Assembly: GCA_001887945.1 (NCBI GenBank)
Contig: LDOQ01000371.1
Location: 1-11,509 of the forward strand
DNA from: Spraguea lophii
Lineage: Eukaryota > Microsporidia > Spragueidae
Length of the DNA stretch: 11,509 bases
Direction of reading: 5' to 3'
The notes beneath the pieces were generated by a model. That model saw only the letters and a list, made by a program, of their open reading frames with translations. It was not told where the DNA came from and ran no database searches. Below are positions 8,131-11,509 of the stretch, in pieces (the stretch's first letter is position 1; each line of letters opens with the position of its first letter). A program made the translations under genes and the position numbers.

Positions 8131-8753
8131 TACAATTCTTGCGAAACCAAATTGATATAGTAATTCCAAAACTTTAAATATAATTATTTAGGATTGTAAA
8201 AAATTTTCGTGTTTTTCAAAATTGAATACAATGTTTTGTTAGAATAATGCCTTATATCACATTTGTGTTTTGAGCCCCATTCATTTTGTAATATATTTTT
8301 TCTAATTTATTTCCACCTCTAAAACTGAATAATATTATTTCTTAAAAAAGCTCTATAGAAATATTAAAATTTCGGTTATTTGTGAGCGTTCATATTCTTG
8401 AATACTTCAATTATTTTTTAGTAAATCGGTTGTTTTAATACTATATTCATTTTCATTTTAGATTAATGTCGATTTTCGATTTTCCTTAGATTAGATAGGT
8501 TACATAATATAAATTGATCTCATAATTGATTAAATTTTTAAAACCAACTTTTTTTTATTTTATTAAATATTTTTTCTAATAACCCGGCTAAAAGGTATAG
8601 AGACTTTGGGTTATATATAATAATAACAAGATAAATTTATGTGATGATAATCATTGAAATGTATAAATTAAAAAACCAAACCCTGAATATGCACAAATTT
8701 CATAATATTATTAGTATAAGGGTTTTCGTCAAAACAAAACAAAATAAAAAATA
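8131..8753. other. Probable upstream part of the gypsy-like element, unreadable
   Basis: On the minus strand, immediately upstream of the reverse transcriptase, short pieces such as NKTLYSILKNTKIFYN (about 8195-8245) could belong to the polymerase N-terminus. I cannot identify a protease active-site motif, a gag zinc knuckle, a primer-binding site or a long terminal repeat. At 8717-8735 the bases AAGGGTTTTCGTCAAAAC resemble the end motif of the neighbouring mariner copy. Confidence 0.35.
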
Positions 8754-9911
8754 CCACAGGGATTTTCAAAATATAATAAAGAATAATAAATAATTATATT
8801 TAAAAAAACAATAAAATCATATTGAAATTTTTAATTAATTATTCCATTATAGAGGTATTGTTGACTTTCCACAATATACTGTTATGAAAATTTTTTAAAA
8901 AAATCAATAGTATCGGAATTAAACTCTTCAATAATAGTTTTAATGTGTTCTTCAAAATGAATCTGGCCGTGGCCTTTGGTCTATTACTCATTACTTTACT
9001 TATTAATTTGTCGAAATGATTATGAATAGGACTTAGCCCCGGAGAGTATGATGGTAAAAATAAAAATTCGTTTTTTTCGATAGAAAGTTTTTTATATTAT
9101 TAGCAGATGGACTCGAACATTATCCATTATTAACACAGAATCTCTTATAAAAATATTATCATTATAGGTTCTTATAACAATAACAAAAAACTCATCTATG
9201 TTGTATACAAATCTATCATTTTATTTTTAGCAATGCCCAGCTGGGAGAATATAACACGTATAAATATATTCTGTCCTCATGGATGTGTATTATATGAAAA
9301 GATATCTGCATCGATAAGACTATAACTATATGCATTATTTATGTGGAGATTAAATCTACCTCCATCAAGATATAACAATATTTTGTTTTCCATGCCCAAC
9401 AAAAGAACAGAACATTATATAACTATAGATATCATGATCTTCTGAAAGAATTATTGAAGTTTTTTTAGACGTTTTCTTGTTAAACCATTTTGATCGTATT
9501 CGTTTATGGATTGTGGATAAGAAACCAGATGCAAAATGAATAATATATATTTTTTTCATTGACTTGGTTAATGTATTATCTGAAAAAAAAATCTCGCGTA
9601 TGAATGCTCATCTTTTATTGTGATTTTTTTATTTCTTCCTTTTTTCTTCGAATAATCAGAATAAAAAGAATTTATCTCTGTTTCAAATTGTGTAGATGGT
9701 TTATAAAATGGTTTGTGTTTAAATTTATCAATTTAATAAAGTCTTTGTATGGTTTTCGCATTTTTCAATGTTTAAACGGGTTATATAATCCTCCAGTCAA
9801 TAAAAACTTTTTTTGCGTCTAACCATTAGAATTAAATAGCTTTAACATAAAAAATATATAGAAATTAAAATTTTCTTTAACCAATTTTCTTTATATTTTT
9901 GAAATCCTTTG
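8754..9911 (-). mobile_element. Tc1/mariner-type relic C, same family as relic B
   Basis: The left end reads CCACAGGGATTTTCAAAATA and the complement of the right end CAAAGGATTTCAAAAATATA. TA lies outside both (8752-8753 and 9912-9913). The left boundary is uncertain by a few bases, because alignment with relic B would start the element at CAGGG (8757). The body holds a minus-strand transposase recognisably related to that of relic B in protein blocks and in DNA, for example GGAGAGTATGATGGTAAAAA here and GGAGAATATGACGGTAAAAA there. Both copies are oriented the same way and decayed independently. Confidence 0.75.
8860..9700 (-). pseudogene. Tc1/mariner-type transposase of relic C
   Basis: Minus-strand blocks in order: NGLTRKRLKKLQ (about 9455-9490), which matches NGLIRKRLKRLF of relic B; LYLDGGRFNLHINNAYSYS (about 9310-9367), with the first catalytic Asp retained; QNIFIRVIFSQLGI (about 9230-9275); and IMDNVRVH (about 9110-9135), with the second Asp retained. 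FLPSYSPGLSPIHNHFDKLI (about 9000-9060) follows, where the family motif YSPxLNPIExxF has lost its catalytic Glu (His here). RFILKNTLKLLL (about 8930-8965) is the C-terminal helix. Frameshifts and stops lie between blocks. The 64-codon minus-strand open frame at 9365-9559 is largely in the wrong frame relative to the homologous blocks, so it is not the protein itself. Confidence 0.75.
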
Positions 9912-9913
9912 TA

Positions 9914-10972
9914 TATTGTTAGAATATACAATAAATATCATCAATTGTAATACAAATTTGTATGATTATTCGCGCGTATTAATCGTACTGTAGAATAATT
10001 ATATATTTATCTTTAATCGTTGAGTTATATAATTCACAAAAAAACTCCATTCCAATAATGAATCGGAATTTTGAAATAAGGAAATTCGCCATTTTATACA
10101 TAAAATTAAACATTGAATAAGCCCTTGGAAGATCTTATCATCTCCAGTAATAAAGTAGGATTGGGAATATAAAAGAACAGTAAGATAATGTTATTATCCA
10201 TTGTGGTTTTTAATGATACACAATTTCGTATTAATATTAAAAAAAACATATATGGGTATAATATAAAAATAAATAGATCGACAAACAAATCACTAATTGA
10301 TTTATTCTTGAATTAAAAGCCTTAAACGCCAATAAACATATCGTGTTCTATGAATATTAATGATTATGTTTTAGAAAATCAAGAACACAAGAAATAAATA
10401 ATCGAGAATTGGGTGTTTTTAAAAAATCTCTTGAAATCATCAAATATGAATAAGAAGGTTGGCGTATTATTAGCACCTTAAGAAATAATATAAGGGCGAT
10501 CAATTAGTAAGAGAATAAATTAAAAAAGTTTCTTAAAAATATTGGTTTTTAATTGTATGATAATTTTTATATTTTTCATACAAAAAGGTTTGGTGGTTTA
10601 TTTTATACGGTTATAAAAAATAATGATTTTTTAGAAATAATATGCTATTAATGTCTATTGGCCAAAATAAAATGTATAACTATAATTGCTAAAAGATATT
10701 AATTGTATATTTTTTATTTTATTTTCGTATCTCTACTTCAACGTGAATCTTTATTTCATAGACTTTTTATTTTACATTATATTCTTAATAAAAAAATCTA
10801 AAAAAAATGAATTTGGACAGATAAAATTTGAATATTTTGTGATTTAAAAAAAATATTTGAAAGAAATGAAACTTAATTATAAAAGATATTGGCTTTTTAT
10901 CTGAAAAAAATTTTGTTAACAATATTATTAAGATATCTAAAATTTTCCTAAATCTTAAATATAATGTACTAA
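9914..10972. other. AT-rich stretch without an identifiable gene
   Basis: Right of relic C nothing can be assigned. On the plus strand the frame starting at 10113 runs 173 codons to TAG 10632-10634 with eight internal stops, about half of what this composition predicts, and has a 51-codon stop-free part (about 10173-10325). It has no recognisable motif. Minus-strand open frames at 10106-10288 and 10785-10976 are Phe/Ile/Leu-rich and look like chance products of A-rich plus-strand DNA. If the gypsy-like element extended beyond relic C, its gag or 5' repeat would lie here, but I see no sign of either. Confidence 0.5.
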
Positions 10973-11140
10973 CCATATCTGAAACTGTCCCACTTGACTC
11001 TGATTTTACTTAATTTGTCACAAAACGACCTTTTTACATTTAGATATGTTGATATTGAAATTACCGTGAGTTTAAATGGTAATATTAAAATTATAATACC
11101 GGCACATAAAAGAGGGGAAATTATAAATTTAGAATATTAA
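10973..11140 (+). pseudogene. Unidentified open frame end, 55 codons
   Basis: After a TAA at 10970-10972 the plus strand stays open for 55 codons to TAA at 11138-11140. The last 35 codons read like real protein: RYVDIEITVSLNGNIKIII, then PAHKRGEIINLEY at the C-terminus, with alternating strand-like hydrophobics and a Gly turn. There is no ATG, so it would be the 3' end of a truncated or frameshifted gene. It stops four bases before the tRNA-like segment. I do not recognise a family, and a chance frame cannot be excluded. Confidence 0.25.
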
Positions 11141-11143
11141 GAG

Positions 11144-11215
11144 TCCCGCCTGGCCCAGTGGTCGTGGGGTGGTAACCAAACCCCAAGCCTGGCGGGTTCG
11201 AATCCCTCATCCAGA
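11144..11215 (+). tRNA. tRNA-like segment (tRNA pseudogene or tRNA-derived SINE head)
   Basis: The segment spans 72 bases, the normal tRNA size. TGGCCCAGTGGTCG at 11151 fits the internal promoter A box and GGTTCGAATCC at 11195-11205 is a perfect B box/T loop. The T stem pairs at four of five positions (GCGGG with CCCTC). An anticodon-arm-like hairpin GGGGT...ACCCC exists, but its loop is nine bases rather than seven, so no anticodon can be assigned. The acceptor stem pairs poorly (TCCCGCC with ATCCAGA), which argues against a working tRNA. A wider T-arm pairing is possible, with CTGG at 11189-11192 and CCAG at 11211-11214. The A-rich stretch after it (11215-11250) would suit the linker of a tRNA-derived SINE. 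Confidence 0.5.
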
Positions 11216-11509
11216 AAAATTTTCAAAACAAAAAAAGAATAATAATAAACGGAGAAGAGAAGAAAAAGGTTGTTGAGTGGGTGAGGTTTCGATAGCGCAG
11301 CATAGCTGTGCCTTGTATGACGGCCCCGCTACTAGATTAAAGTAGTGTTTAGCTGATGTAGTTGCAATCCCTGTATTGATTTGTGACTCGGCCAATACTA
11401 TGCAACGAAAGAGGCTGGGAATTCCTTAAGAGCTGGAAGTGGGGGCGGCGACGCGCACCAGACGCAAAATCCTAACACTCTGGAGCATAAGGTAAGATGA
11501 GATTAATTT
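11216..11509. other. Compositionally distinct segment with small hairpins, continues past the window
   Basis: After an A-rich linker (11215-11250) the base composition becomes balanced, unlike anything else in the window. A 7-bp hairpin with an ATA loop lies at 11295-11311 (GCGCAGC/GCTGTGC, one G-U), and a 5-bp hairpin at 11329-11345 (CTACT/AGTAG). No frame on either strand is convincingly coding; the minus-strand 62-codon frame at 11207-11395 overlaps the tRNA-like segment's end and is low in evidence. Options are the body of a tRNA-derived SINE, a structured non-coding RNA gene in an AT-rich genome, or foreign DNA. The right end is not seen. Confidence 0.45.

Noticed and set aside
9604..9822. 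Plus-strand 72-codon open frame
   Set aside because: Aromatic, hydrophobic product antisense to the N-terminal region of relic C's transposase, with no motif.
10106..10288. Minus-strand 60-codon open frame with hydrophobic residues like a membrane protein
   Set aside because: The hydrophobicity follows from T-rich codons, and there is no supporting context. The same holds for 10785-10976.
11207..11395. Minus-strand 62-codon open frame in the balanced-composition island
   Set aside because: It overlaps the end of the tRNA-like unit and the A-rich linker, which gives its Leu/Phe run. No homology is recognised.

Overview
The window is AT-rich (roughly four-fifths A+T by eye) and I find no intact protein gene in it. 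What can be recognised is a graveyard of eukaryotic transposable elements, all decayed and all on the minus strand. There is no bacterial operon structure, no ribosome-binding-site pattern, no CRISPR array and no rRNA. Ty3/gypsy-type, Tc1/mariner-type and Ginger-like remains in a very AT-rich, gene-empty stretch suggest a eukaryote with a large intergenic space. A large, AT-rich microsporidian genome is my best guess, but this is inference from composition and element types, not from a marker gene.

Layout. 1-1405: AT-rich, nothing identifiable. 1406-1684: an unidentified, once-interrupted minus-strand frame. 1902-2690: a relic of an IS630/Tc1/mariner-superfamily transposase (relic A). 3290-8130: a Ty3/gypsy-like pol relic read right to left, namely reverse transcriptase (8130-7430), integrase zinc-binding region and start of the catalytic core (about 7300-6854), rest of the core (5657-5335) and the integrase C-terminal region (3765-3290). 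Two DNA transposons interrupt it. A Tc1/mariner copy (relic B, 5658-6853) sits at a TA. A 1.55-kb element with 212/216-bp terminal inverted repeats (3773-5327), flanked by TTAA on both sides, carries its own broken Ginger-like integrase. A second Tc1/mariner copy of the same family as relic B (relic C, about 8754-9911) lies upstream of the reverse transcriptase. 9914-11140: AT-rich and largely uninterpretable, with an open frame of unknown origin at its end (10973-11140). 11144-11509: an abrupt change to balanced base composition, with a tRNA-like A box/B box pair and perfect small hairpins.

History inferred from nesting: the gypsy-like element came first. The mariner copy and the TIR element later inserted into its integrase gene, and everything has since decayed. 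The long TIRs differ by only one 4-base indel, so that element looks like the youngest identifiable event or has been homogenised. In all three mariner relics and in the TIR-element integrase the final catalytic glutamate has been replaced. None of these genes should make an active enzyme.
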